Source: Butyriboletus loyo
Lineage: Eukaryota; Basidiomycota; Agaricomycetes; Boletales; Boletaceae
DNA: 64,000 bases
Direction: 5' to 3'
Assembly: GCA_038093515.1 (NCBI GenBank)
Contig: JBBPSI010000021.1
Span: 1 to 64,000, forward strand
Each line of letters begins with the position of its first letter. The stretch's first letter is position 1. This document shows, one piece after another, positions 50,401-61,888 of this stretch. The position numbers and the translations under genes are program-made. The notes beneath the pieces are model-generated. The model did no database searches. It saw only the letters and a list, made by a program, of their open reading frames with translations, and had not been told where the DNA came from.

Positions 50401-53400
50401 GTACCGTGCAAGATCCCTGGGTAATGAAGCGCGAACTAGTTGATAGAAACCGTCCAAATTCTCATACTCGTGGATGAGTTCGTCATGGTCGACAGCAAAC
50501 AAGCTTGCGCTGAGAACCGCAGCACGGAAACGAACGCGAATATCTTCATCGAGGTTTAGCGCCAACAAGGTGCTTAGAGGATGCTTAATCTCGACATCGT
50601 GATAATCGGCAGGCCAGAATGTCTGCGACGGATCTTCTGCGATATATCCTGCCAAAAAGCGAGCAACCAAGTCTCGTATCTTCCAAAAAGTTGTCTTCTT
50701 CTTAGTCTCCGCTGCCTCCATCATATTGGATATCCATCCACAAAGAACCTGCACGTGTTCACCCATGGCGGATGAGGCAGCTTCCTTTTCCATCCAAATA
50801 TGCAAAGATGACTTTAACAAGTCGACGACCAGAAAATGGAATTGATCGTTGATAGCGTGAGAGTATCTCCGAAGGAGATCAGCACATTTAACCAGCAGGT
50901 TATCCAAAACATCAAGGCTGAGGGTGAGGAGTCTCCTGCGCACGACAGTTAAAAGCGGGGGTCCAAGCAGCAGGAACTTTTCCTCAGGACACTCCACCAC
51001 TAACTTGATGAGCTCCTTATCGCGTGGCGTCTGCTCGGTCGGACATTGCAAAACAGGAACGGAAGCAAGGAAGACGATACATATTTCTGCTAAGCTCCGT
51101 GTTGCAAGAGCCACCGGTGAAAAGTGTTCTTGTGGTGTGGTACTTTGAGTGGTTCTGATGGGACCAAACCCATCATGTTCCATCGCTCCGGGATCTTGCC
51201 TATCAGTCGACTGATCGGTGAGGATGCTAAGCAATTGTCTAAGTTTCTTTGCAATCGTGCCAAAGGCGTTCTGAACCTGAAGGCAAAACAATATTAGCGA
51301 CCGCAAAAGCACAAAAAAATAAAGACAAACAGAAATTTAAATAAATAAAATAAAAACGTACATCGGCGTTCTCCCAGAGAAGCTGCAGATACCGACGTCG
51401 GCTATGAGATCGAACGTGGCTCGAGATATGGATCTGTGAGCTACGAAGAACATGGGATTTGATCCCAGACTCTAGGCCAGGTTCGATCAACGCCGCCCAT
51501 CCGTCATCAATATCGTCTTGATCCGTATCAACGACCAGGGGTTCCAGAGCCTTTAGAATCAAGAGTCTTTCTTCCGGCGTCCACTTGGCATCCGTTACGA
51601 ATGGGGCAAGAAGAACAACTACCTTTCCAGCTGATTGGATGACTCGCCTGTTGTTGTGCGTTCCATTCAAGGAAAGGAGGGACTCGAACATAAGAGCGAT
51701 GATAGCTGCATCGAAGGACTGCCGGACTTTCTCAGCAGTAGGGTGCATCTTGCCATCTCTCACCATCTCCCATTCGGATATTAGGGATTCCATAGCCTTG
51801 ATTAAGAATGCCGAAACTCTCCTCTCACGACCCCTGGGAGGTACGAGTTCTTGATCTACTTTGGTTGTCGGTGACGGGACCTCTTGAGCGACGCCTGTAT
51901 CCGCCAATGGGTTTCCATGTCGGCCAAGGATGGGAAGTCTTGCGTGCAGTACATAATCCCGGATGATCCTCGTTTTATGATGCTCCTCCATGACACGCAC
52001 AATGTCGCAGTCCGGAAGTACCATGCGGCAAATCGGGTTACTGCGTCGTGAACATCCGCACACGCTCTCCAAAAGATCCAGGAAATCGCTGATAGTATGT
52101 GGTGGCATACGAAATCGACCGCTGACATCCTTTGCTGAGGTGCCAACCCGCCAGTTGTCAAGAAGCCAGCTCAGCACCTTCTCCTCTAGTTGCATGCGAT
52201 ATAGTCTGACATCTTGGCTGGCCACCCTCAAACACTGAGCGAGGAACATACAGACGGCATCATAGGGAAAGCTCGGCCCTTGCAAATCCAGATCTTTCGC
52301 AAGTGATTCGATTTCCACAAGGACGCGCTGAGGTGTCAGAAGATGCCTCGAGTAACCCACGAGAGTGTGCGCAGCGTGGCAGGCTGCCCGACACACTACT
52401 GGAACGTTTGCGCGACGCATGGCATGTGTCCATATGGAATCCCAGGTAGCAGGTCCGCGCAGACGGGAGTTTCCCGCGGAGGTGTCATCAGAAGGAGAGA
52501 TTGAGGGTGGTTGGATGCCATTATAATGAGCTATAGCCGCTAGACAGAGAAATGCCCATGACTGGATGGGTACCTCATCTACCGAAACGAACTGTAGCAC
52601 AGTAGCGATTACATCGTTTTGGAGGGAGCTATGGAGTCGATGCCAGTGTCGATCGATAAAGAAAAGTAGAATTTGTAGATGATAGAGCCTCATGCTCGTC
52701 GTGGACGTAGCTCGTAAGGAATAGAGCAGGCTTGATATAGGGTCTTCCCGCTTTGCCCGTTTCCCTTTGAAGGTGCTTCCCTCAGGGGAGCCTGTATGCA
52801 CGGACTCGGAATGTTCAAATAACTGTAAATGTCATATTCAGTTACGTCTCTCAACCAGGAAATAAATCCCCTACTTTCTCGGTACAATCAGCCTGCAATT
52901 CTAACAACGCCCACGCCAGTGCCTGGCTCGCGCCGAAGTTCCATCCAGCTCGGAAAGTCCGAGCGACGAATATCTCCCTCTCCACGGCCTCACCAGCGCA
53001 CACATACAGCCTGAGTGAGTCAATCGAAAGTGCTTCGATACCCCATCGACTGTCTGCTTCGCTGATGAGAAGGGTCCAGAGCCTCTGAACGCTGTCTGCC
53101 CAGCCATGATTCGGCGTGTCACGAGTTGCCGTCAGGAAGGGGAAGAGAGTCTTGAGAATACCCACTAAACTTTCCTTGATCCGCTTGTTCTTGTTGCCCC
53201 ATAATCCCACCAGCGCATCCCAGGCACAACAGGCGAAATCATCGACATCCTGTTTGCAGTTCAGGGCCACTTGGCAGAGGAATGGCTGCAGTGCAAGAAG
53301 GTAGTCGTGGTGTAGGGAGGTGTCTGTGGGGTAACGCTCCAAGAACCGTTTCATACGCCAGAATAATGACGGTGTAATAGGCACCAGTATGAAATTCTTA

Positions 53401-54236
53401 GGAAAGCTGTCTGGATCGCTGGGGTCCGGTCTCTCCACCTCGGCCAGGAATGGTGCAGTGGAATGCTGAAACAAGAGGGCCAAGAGGGACGCACATTCAA
53501 TCTGCTCGAGAGACACGGAATGACGAAGTGCACGGCGATCAGAGGGGTTGTCGGTAACTGTTCCCGGCACAGGCGTGGAACTGTGCTCCCTCAGTGGTCT
53601 TTTCCGCGCCAGAGTAGAACGGCCGGTGGACGGAAAGCTACCATCCTCTGACGGTAAGGAATCACTTTGGTACATAGAGTCGCCAGCCGGGGCAGAGCTT
53701 GCTATTTGGTCCTTTGTCTGTACGAGGTCATCTTCTATGGGATCATCCAGGATAATATTGAAGCTGATCTCCACGAGCTTGAACCAGACATCGACGTTGA
53801 GATGGTCCATGTGAGGAGTCCAGGAGAGCAGGACTTTGATTGATTTGATGTAATCCAGGGCTACGGGAGTGAACAATTGACGACGATGGACGAGCATTTG
53901 AGTAAGATGATCAAGGAGAGGTGTTAGTGCTTTTTTGCTGAGACAGTGGACACTCCGCTCCACAAGCCAACGCACGGCGGCTGCGGCTTCTGAGAGCCTG
54001 CGCTGGGCAGCTGTACTAGCTGTTCCTGACCTTGCACTTTTCTTGACGGCGTCGACTTTCTCGATCTTGACTGCCGTGAACAATGCTTGGTAGAGGACCA
54101 GCCAACCACGACCGTCTTCGATGCTGTACACCGCATCCTCACGAGAGAAGGCGGAGCGGAGTAGGGCGATTCCCTCCTGGCGCTCCTTTACTTTCTCGCT
54201 TTTGAGACGGTCAATAACCGTCTTCAGGTTAGACAT
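44418..54236 (-). CDS. TEL1: Tel1/ATM checkpoint kinase
   Basis: A very large phosphatidylinositol-kinase-related kinase of the ATM family that senses double-strand breaks through Mre11-Rad50-Xrs2/Nbs1 and maintains telomeres. The ATG at 54236 begins MSNLKTVIDRLKSEKVKERQ, which matches the N-terminal TAN motif typical of Tel1/ATM. Long helical-repeat exons follow (e.g. 51312-47371 is a single open exon of about 1,300 codons). The kinase domain has GGNDDLRQDAVMEQVFDLVN, GLGDRHVSNIL and VVHIDLGIAFDQ, the DLG variant being normal in ATM. The FATC tail, after a last intron, ends NLATIYHGWSPDY with stop at 44418-44420. No inactivating change was found. It is divergent from PIF1. Confidence 0.95.
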
Positions 54237-54735
54237 CAGGGGGAAAACGAAACGTTAATTGAACGCGACTGTGGCGATTGGACGAGTTTGTGTTTATTTG
54301 GTTCACGGGTATAAAAACTCGACGTTCCTCTTTCTTTTTCAATTTTGTGGCCTCTTTCTGCCCGGACAGTCAAGTTATGTCTCCACCCTGTTCCGGTTCT
54401 GGTGAAAGGCCAATATCGACCGTCGTTTCCTCGTCAGATTGGCGTGGAAATGGGCAGCTGAGAAGTGCAGATCTTATGCCCCAGAGAGTCTGGCATGGTT
54501 TTTGTTCTGTCCTACACACAGTAGTTACTATGTCTTTGTATCTAATCTCCCAAAACTTTGAGATCAAGAGACAGCCTTGCGATCATACGAAGCTTTCTGT
54601 CTGTCGATACAAATCGCCTTGGTTTAGCACGTGATCGCGTTGTAATGATACGCGCGAGCAGGCGGGTCGCGTCCTTTGGCTGCCACTGATACCGAATCAC
54701 TCAGTTCATCATTACGGTCATCCTTACTGTTCTCA
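54237..54735. promoter_or_regulatory. Divergent TEL1/PIF1 promoter with MCB-like cores and an E-box
   Basis: These 499 bases separate the start codons of TEL1 and PIF1. They contain a palindromic CACGTG at 54628-54633 and three ACGCG cores (54263-54267 and 54650-54654 on +, 54668-54672 on -). ACGCG is the core of the MluI cell-cycle box bound by MBF in fungi. About one such 5-mer would be expected by chance on two strands, so this is only suggestive of S-phase control. Confidence 0.45.
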
Positions 54736-56990
54736 ATGTCTGCCCCAAAAACAGCTCTTTCGGGCCTTCGAACTGTCAAGCGAGACTGGTCTACGAGCTC
54801 GCAGACTGATTCAGATGCTTCCCAAAAGGTTCTTGATGCCCGGGCGCAGCGTATTAGGGACATTCAAGTTGGTCTGGATAGACGAGAACAAACCAGCCTT
54901 CATTCTATCATACCCCTGCAAAACTACGTCAATGTTACCACAACAGACATAGCCAGCAGTAGCAAACGACCTCTTACAGCATCTGCTCATGAGCCGGCTG
55001 CGAAGAAACGTACCTTGCCTCCCAGTTGGGAGAAAGATGTATACACTAGTTCATCCAACTTCATGACATCTACCCGTATATCCTCAGCCACTGGACCAGC
55101 CATCCAGACAAAGACCACCGGCGTTTCTGCCACCCCGCCAGCTCAGCCAGGAGGTGTCTTTCTTAGCCAAGAGCAAACACAGATTCTTCGACTCGTTGAC
55201 CTTCAAAACAGTTTGTTTTACACAGGAAGCGCTGGTATGTAATGAAACAACTTCATTCGTGTGCACATATACACCCAACTATGCAGGTACTGGAAAGTCT
55301 GTTCTGTTACGGGAGATTATCCGCACCCTCCGGAAAAGATATGCCAAGACTCCCGACGCAGTGGCAATCACTGCCTCCACAGGTGTGCCCACACACGAAT
55401 GCTTCTGATTGACTGATCGTAAGCCTGAGTGGCGCATTGCAGGCATTGCCGCATGCAATATTGGAGGCGTAACCATTCACTCATTTGCAGGGATTGGCCT
55501 CGGAGAGGGTACAGTTCAGGATCTTGTATCAAAAATCAAGAAGAACAGAAAGGCCGCCTCGCGGTGGGCTCGTACCAAAGTACTTATTATCGACGAAGGT
55601 GATTGTCTCGAGATTTGAAGCATTTCCGCTATTTAACAGGTCCCAGTTTCCATGTTAGACGGTGAATTGTTTGACAAGCTGGCGGGAATCGCTAGCAGCC
55701 TCCGCAAGTCCGAGGATCCATTTGGAGGGATCCAAGTACGCTCCTCCTTCCTGTCTTGGCTCTACCCTCAAGGAAAGTGGATAGGTCGTTGTCACCGGTG
55801 ACTTCTTCCAGCTTCCCCCTGTGACCAAAGGGACGGCGCAAGTGAAGTTCGCTTTTGAGTCGGAGGTGTGGAACCAAATGATCAAACACACATTTAATCT
55901 CACAAAGGTTTTTCGGCAAAAAGATCAAGGTCAGCGCTGGCTGACAATGAATCCGTCATACATACTCAAGTTGTACAGAATTTGTTGATATGCTTAACGA
56001 GATGAGATTCGGGTGGTTAACGCAACGCTCTATCTCGAGGTTCAAGTCACTCTCTCGTGAAATCGAATACGGGGACGGCCTTGGACCAACAGAATTGTGT
56101 GTGCAGTTTCTTCGCTTAGCATTTGCACTCGTCATATCCTGTAGATTTCCGCGCAGAGAAGACGTCAACCGATCAAACCAAAGTCGAATGTCGATCCTTG
56201 ATACGGAAGAGAAAGATTTCATTGCCTCTGATGCCGGAACAGTCACCGATCCTGCTCAAAGAGAAAAAATGCTCTCGAATTTTATGGCTGCCAAGAAACT
56301 CACTCTGCGTGTTGGTGCTCAGGTGATGCTTATCAAGAACATGGACGAATCACTCGTGAATGGAAGCATGGGAAAAGTGTTACGGTTTGTGAACCCCTCG
56401 TTGTATCAAACGGACTATGACAACGTCGATGGAAATGGGCGGCCCAAGGCGGAGAGAAAAAAATCATCGACGAATGATATGTTGGTTCCTGTTGTGGAGT
56501 TCTTGTTGCCTAACAAGTTGAGGCAAGAAGCTGTGATTACGCCTGAGAACTGGAAGGTTGAGCTTCCCAATGGCGAAATCCAGATCTCGAGAACGCAGGT
56601 AAGAGTATAATGCCTTTCAATGCTTGCTGAACCTATTTCCTGACTGACTGTCAGCTCCCCTTAATTCTTGCATGGGCTATGAGTATCCACAAGTCTCAAG
56701 GGCAAACGTTGGAACGGGTCAAAGTTGACCTAGGCAGGGTGTTTGAGAAAGGTAGGTTCGTCATTGAACGCTTCCACCCCCCCATACGCACCAGTTTCTA
56801 GGTCAAGCATATGTAGCTCTGTCCCGCGCAACGTCCTTGGATGGACTTCAAGTGCTCAATTTTGATGCAAAGAAGGTATCCTGTAATATGCACTCCTGTC
56901 GACTTCGCCACTCACTTGCTTGGATAGGTACAAGCCCATCCCAAGGTTGTGGAGTGGAGCAGAACGTTGCAGACTGTTTCGGAGCAGTGA
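54736..56990 (+). CDS. PIF1: Pif1 family 5'-3' DNA helicase
   Basis: Pif1 helicases unwind G-quadruplexes and RNA-DNA hybrids, remove telomerase from ends and support mitochondrial DNA. The ATG at 54736 ([20 protein letters not shown]) begins a basic, hydroxylated N-terminus that could be a mitochondrial signal. An intron falls inside Walker A ([18 protein letters not shown]). Then come [20 protein letters not shown], Walker [71 protein letters not shown] and motif [21 protein letters not shown]. The last exon ends QTVSEQ, stop at 56988-56990. About 650 residues, normal for the family. Eight or so introns are needed. Confidence 0.94.
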
Positions 56991-57340
56991 TGCGTTCATG
57001 TCTTGTCATTTGCGGTGCAGGACACACCAAGTCGACTTCTAGTCAGCTTGCCGTCTCTGGCATATTTTATAGCAGCTGTTGCCTAGTCTATAGTAGTTTC
57101 CCTCCCAATCGCAAAGGGCCGATATTCAATAGTCAAAAGTCAAGTGACAAGTACCGAATGGCGGTGACGACAAGCATTTTGCAAGAGATCAGTGCTCGGA
57201 AGTGAAAGATGGAATGATTTTAGTTTAATTCGATCATGACCGAACATTACACCCCATAGCGGAATTCAGGGCCGGGCACCGGGTAGTAGTACTAGAATAA
57301 CATGCTGATCAGAGCCTTTGAAACACTTTGCATGTGAATC
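56991..57340. other. Intergenic stretch, PIF1 to carnitine acetyltransferase
   Basis: 350 bases holding the PIF1 3' end and the promoter of the next + strand gene. No additional gene or clear motif is seen. Confidence 0.5.
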
Positions 57341-59944
57341 ATGAGGCTCTCCTCCTCCTCGGGCAGATTTCGACTCGCTCACCGCTCCATGTCCAACATT
57401 CGCCCACAAAACTGGAAGGCACTCCCCCCTCCCCTCCCAAATTTCGCTCACCAGCCCTCCACCCTCCCAGTCCTCCCAGTCCCTCCTCTTCCCGCTACTC
57501 TCCAAAGACTCAAGGCTTCCTTACGCCCGCTCGCCCGTTCCCCCCAAGAGTTCGCCTCCGTATGCACCAAGATCGACGACCTTGCTCGCCCCGACGGCCC
57601 CGGCCCGATCCTCCAGCAGTTACTCCTCCAGCGCAAGAATGAGAGAGACCACTGGTTAGAGGAGTGGTGGGACGACTTGGGCTATCTTGCTTACAGAGAC
57701 TCCGTCGGTTCCTGGCTCTCTCTTTTATTTCTTCGCTCCTCTCACTCCCATTTTCTAGGTCGTGATCAATGTATCATATTACTGTAAGCATATCTTACTC
57801 CTCCCTCACTTTCATAGTCACTCCCTTCTCTCTATAGATGGTTTTGAACCTCAGCCTGCGCATCTTCCTCAGACACCTGCCGCTCGTGCCGCTGCCATCA
57901 CTCGCGCCGCCATGTTGTTCAGGCAGAATCTTCTTTCAGGTCAATTATCCCCTGACGCGATCAAAGACACCCAACTTTGCATGGACACTTACCGGTCTGT
58001 CTCCCCTGACGCTCCTCTCACCTCTTCACTTACGCTTGACACAACATAGCTGGATGTTCGACTGTTGCCGTGTCCCAGGCACACAAGGCGTCGACTGGAG
58101 TGTCTCTTACGCCGCTGGTCCAAATCCTCATGGTGATCTCGGGCATGTCATCGTCATACGCAAGAATCGCTTTTGGAAGATCAAAGCCGAAGTTGGCGGT
58201 ACGGTGGCCGGCATGGGTGATTTAATTAGGTGCAGTCTGTCTTCTAGAGATTTATGTGGGGGACAGGCTCTCCAAAATGCACAGCAGGCCCATCTTTCGC
58301 AAAATTTTAACATTCTCATTTCTCCAATGACAATGCTCATATCTGCACTACAGCCAATTTCAGTATATATATGACCACAGTACGAACGAATACCCCGCAA
58401 TTGGTGTCTTGAGCGCTCACAATAGAGACATATGGGCAAATGTGTGTGTTCCACAACGTTTGCTTTGTTTCGCTAGCAACCATTCATGTTTTTGATCCCT
58501 AACGTAAACCTAGGATTTCGCACATCTATCCTCTATTCCTCGGAACGCAGCTCTCTTTCGCGAGATTCATTCATCAGCTTTTGTGGTGTCTTTGGATGAC
58601 TCGACACTACCTCCAGTGAACGACGTAGATGTTTCGAGGGCCCTGTGGCATGGAACACTCCAGGTGAGTGTCCTTTGGTGGATGAAGACGCCGCGTCCTC
58701 CTTCGCCTAGACGGTTACTCATATCATTGCCTTGCTACGCATAGTCGCCCACAAATCCAACCGGCGTCTCGCGAGCTCTTTCCTCGCGCTACGTTGATAA
58801 ACCCCTCCAATTCGTGGTATTTGACAACATTGTCGCTGGGTTGATGGGAGAACACAGTGTCATGGATGGGACGCCCACTATCCGCTTGTGCGACGAGCTA
58901 CTGGGATTCATGGCAGATCCCAAGTCAGATTTCCAGTTATCGCCTTCAGCCTCTGTCGTTGCAAATCCGGAACCTCTGGACTTCGATCTGACATCCATCC
59001 CTGACATCCATGCAGCAATATCAAAAGCACAACAGTTCCTGCATGATCTTGCTTCTTCGCAGTCACTTTCATTCCTCAGGACGAACTACGGCAAAGCTGC
59101 GATCAAGTCATTCGGTGTGGGTCCTGATGGATGGGCGCAGATGGTGGTGCAGGTTGCATATGCACGACTCGCGGAACGGTTTGGTGGCGAAAACGGGCGA
59201 GTCACACCTTGGCCTGTGGGTACATACGAAGCTGCTACGACTAGGAAGTTCTACAAGGGACGCACGGAAACCATTAGGGTGGTAAGTAATGAATGTGTTG
59301 CGTTCGTGCGGGCGATGTTGGGACAGTCTGGTGAGTTGTGACAAAATTTCTGGATGTGCGACGAGCGTGGCCGTGTTCTGTGGTTGATAATTGACGTAGC
59401 AACGAGGGACAAGAAAGTGCGATTGTTGAGAGACGCGGTTGAGAAACACACACAACTTGCCCAAGAAGCCACAGTGGGCGAGGGTGTGGACAGACACGTG
59501 CTAGGTTCGTTGTCAGTTCTTCCTCAGCACGTCAATTAAATTTTCTTTCACCAGGTCTTCGCCTCTCCAAACCATCTTCCTTGCCTACACCGAGATTGTT
59601 CACAGACCCACTCTTCACCCGCTCCTCACATTGGACACTATCTACCAGTGCAGTTTTCAGCAGCCACCTCGGAGTGTATGGATGGGGTGAAGTCGTCCCT
59701 GATGGGTTCGGAGTCGCTTACATGACCGGATTTGATGGTGTGTCCACCTGTTCGTTCCATGGAAGCGAGGTATATTCACGTGAGGATGTCCTTGCGTATA
59801 GATTACCTGCAGTTCACAATCACTTCGCGCGCCGAGATGCCCAATGCAGAATTTACAGAAGAGATCAGAAAAGCAGCCGAGGAGCTCTACGAACTATTTG
59901 CCGGCTCTGACTCTGTGACTAAGCCGTGTCACGCGAAACTCTAA
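57341..59944 (+). CDS. CAT2: Carnitine O-acetyltransferase, dual mitochondrial/peroxisomal features
   Basis: Transfers acetyl groups between CoA and carnitine so that acetyl units can cross organelle membranes. The ATG at 57341 gives MRLSSSSGRFRLAHRSMSNI, rich in Arg/Ser without acids, like a mitochondrial presequence; a second ATG at codon 17 (MSNIRPQNW) would remove it. The C-terminus is CHAKL, and AKL is a peroxisomal targeting signal type 1. Family landmarks include WWDDLGYLAYRDSV, FRQNLLSGQL, WMFDCCRVPGTQGVDW, EYPAIGVLSAHNRDIWANDF, the catalytic-His motif GEHSVMDGTPTI, TYEAATTRKFYKGRTETIR and GVYGWGEVVPDGFGVAYM. A small exon at 58354-58441 lies between introns 58230-58353 and 58442-58513. 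Stop is at 59942-59944. Confidence 0.93.
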
Positions 59945-60215
59945 TGATCCAAAATTTAAATCGTTGGGCTGTCTCTTGCACCCACAGCGAGGGCACAGTT
60001 ACGTGGGCCAAAATAATTGCTCAAGGTTGATGACAGATTACTAAGTTCTCTCAAGAGTCGAAGCATATGAACAGGAACGATAATGAATCGTAACCATACT
60101 CTGATACATGACCTTGCGCTTGAAGATGTGCAATTACATTGAAATGGACAAGTGGAAAAAGTGAGGAACAATAAATGAACAACACAGGAAACGAGAATTT
60201 TCCACACAAAAATAT

Positions 60216-61425
60216 TTACTCGTCATCTTCATCCTCTTCGATCACTGCCTTGGATTTCTTCGCCCGGGATGATGTAGCCCTGGGTTTCTTCGCAGCAGCC
60301 TGCTTCGTTGACGCAGGACGCTACGATACATCAGACCATGGAAAAAGTTGGTTAGAATTTACAAACCTTTCTCTTCTTGCCTGCAGACTCGTCAACGTCG
60401 TCATCCTCTTCATGTTCCACCTCAGCCAGTTCCTCCGCGAAATCCTCACCAGAAGCTTCGGACTCATCCTAATGGTTGAAACGCAAGCTCAGTATAACAA
60501 ATGTTTTCATGAATCCATGATGTCTGACCTTGGGGGCCTTTCTCTTTGTGGAGCCTTTTTTGGCAACGGCTTGGCGTCGACTCGTCCCTTTTGGTTTCTC
60601 TGCATCCTCCTCCCCGTTACGTTTCTGGAAGATAGATGAAAACAACACTCATAAATGAGTTATGGCGGCGCGGACCTTCGCGCGGGGCTTCTTAGCAGGG
60701 GCGCTCTTGTTTTTTTCCTCGGTATCCTCAGCCTCATCCTCGGCTTCCTCGTCAGTCTTCTTTGGTTTGGTTGCACGTTTCTTCTTTGGCTTTTCTTCTT
60801 CGTCCCCTTCAGCTTCAACCTTTTTCTTGGCGGGGGCACGCTTCTTCTTGGGCTTCTCGTCATCGTCCTCTGCGTTCGCGTCGTCAACTGGTTTTCGTGC
60901 GGTCGAAGGGATGTCTTCGTCAGCGACTCGTCCTTCTTCCCAGGCACGTCGCACACGCTCTTGATCTTCCTCCTTGAGATCCTCGAACCCGTCGAGGTCA
61001 TCGGGATTGGAGAACTTGGCCTGCATATTAGTTATGATTTTTGGAGTAGTACATCCCCAGTGACGCCACGCACTACAGAATGACAAGGGAAAGTCGTAGG
61101 TCAGAATGAGCTGTAGGAACGGGACGGGAACGTACAAGCTTGTGCTACCCCTAAAGTCGACGACGGAGCCGAGCCGCAGGGTACCTTTGAGTATGGGAGT
61201 TCCTAGAAATACCGTGTACCTCGACTTTATACTACGCATTGGACACTCTCTCACCTACACAAGGCTTGGCACCTTCGCGAGGAGAAAAAAAAAGCAAGTA
61301 AGCATCGGGCGTGATTGTGGTGACAAGGAGTCGAGTTGAAACACACCTTTGCATTTTGCACGAGCAGAGCTCGCGTATTCGAGGCGATAACCACTCTTTT
61401 TAGTCGCTCCCTCGTTGTCAGACAT
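60216..61425 (-). CDS. PARP-type zinc finger protein with acidic/lysine-rich tail
   Basis: A small nuclear-type protein with one PARP-like zinc finger, the fold that in PARP1 recognises DNA breaks. The ATG at 61425 gives MSDNEGATKKSGYRLEYASS and ARAKCKGAKPCVG; a microexon (about 61249-61266) supplies part of this. Then follow GTLRLGSVVDFRGSTS and, after an intron, FAWRHWGCTTPKIITNMQ. The putative ligands are Cys residues in AKCKGAKPC and the His and Cys of WRHWGC. FEDLKEEDQERVRRAWEEGR follows, as in other fungal single-finger proteins. The C-terminal half is alternating Lys and Asp/Glu (EDDDEKPKKKRAPAKKK and similar), ending EEDEDDE. No PARP catalytic domain is present, so it probably binds DNA only. 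Confidence 0.85.
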
Positions 61426-61888
61426 CAGTTAGATATGCAGTTGGGTATGGGACAGAGGTGTGGATGAAAGGAAAACAGATGGGGGTGGTTCATCTCGACG
61501 CGATGTGGTTTTGTTGAACCACCCTGTACCTTCAAAGTCCGACCCCCGTTGTTGCCTTATAGCGCACGGACCTCTTTTTATTGTGCACGCTCATGTGTTG
61601 GTCGAATTCTTTCCGGGTTTCTGGAGATCGTGGTTGGAAGTAAGACACGACCTCGGACCTGGTTTATTTGACGGTCCAAACAACGATGGGGGAGTTCAAT
61701 ACGTGCGTTGCCGGTGCAGTCAGGCTGCCAGTGGCACTCGCACTACGAACAACTTCGTTCCACCATGGCAGCAACAGTGCTGGTTGACTGTCCAATCCAA
61801 TGCTACATGCATTGTGTCTGAAACAACAATACTAATTTACAAGCATAAAAATATGCTGTCAAGGAACCTACATCCCGACAATGACTTT
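61426..61888. other. Intergenic stretch, PARP-finger gene to WD40 gene
   Basis: About 460 bases containing the promoter of the zinc finger gene and the 3' end of the WD40 gene. A + strand frame crosses it but has no recognisable content. Confidence 0.45.

Noticed and set aside
58199..58513. An apparent 315-nt intron in the carnitine acetyltransferase gene, much longer than its neighbours
   Set aside because: Closer reading shows a small exon at 58354-58441 (EYPAIGVLSAHNRDIW) between two introns of 124 and 72 nt.
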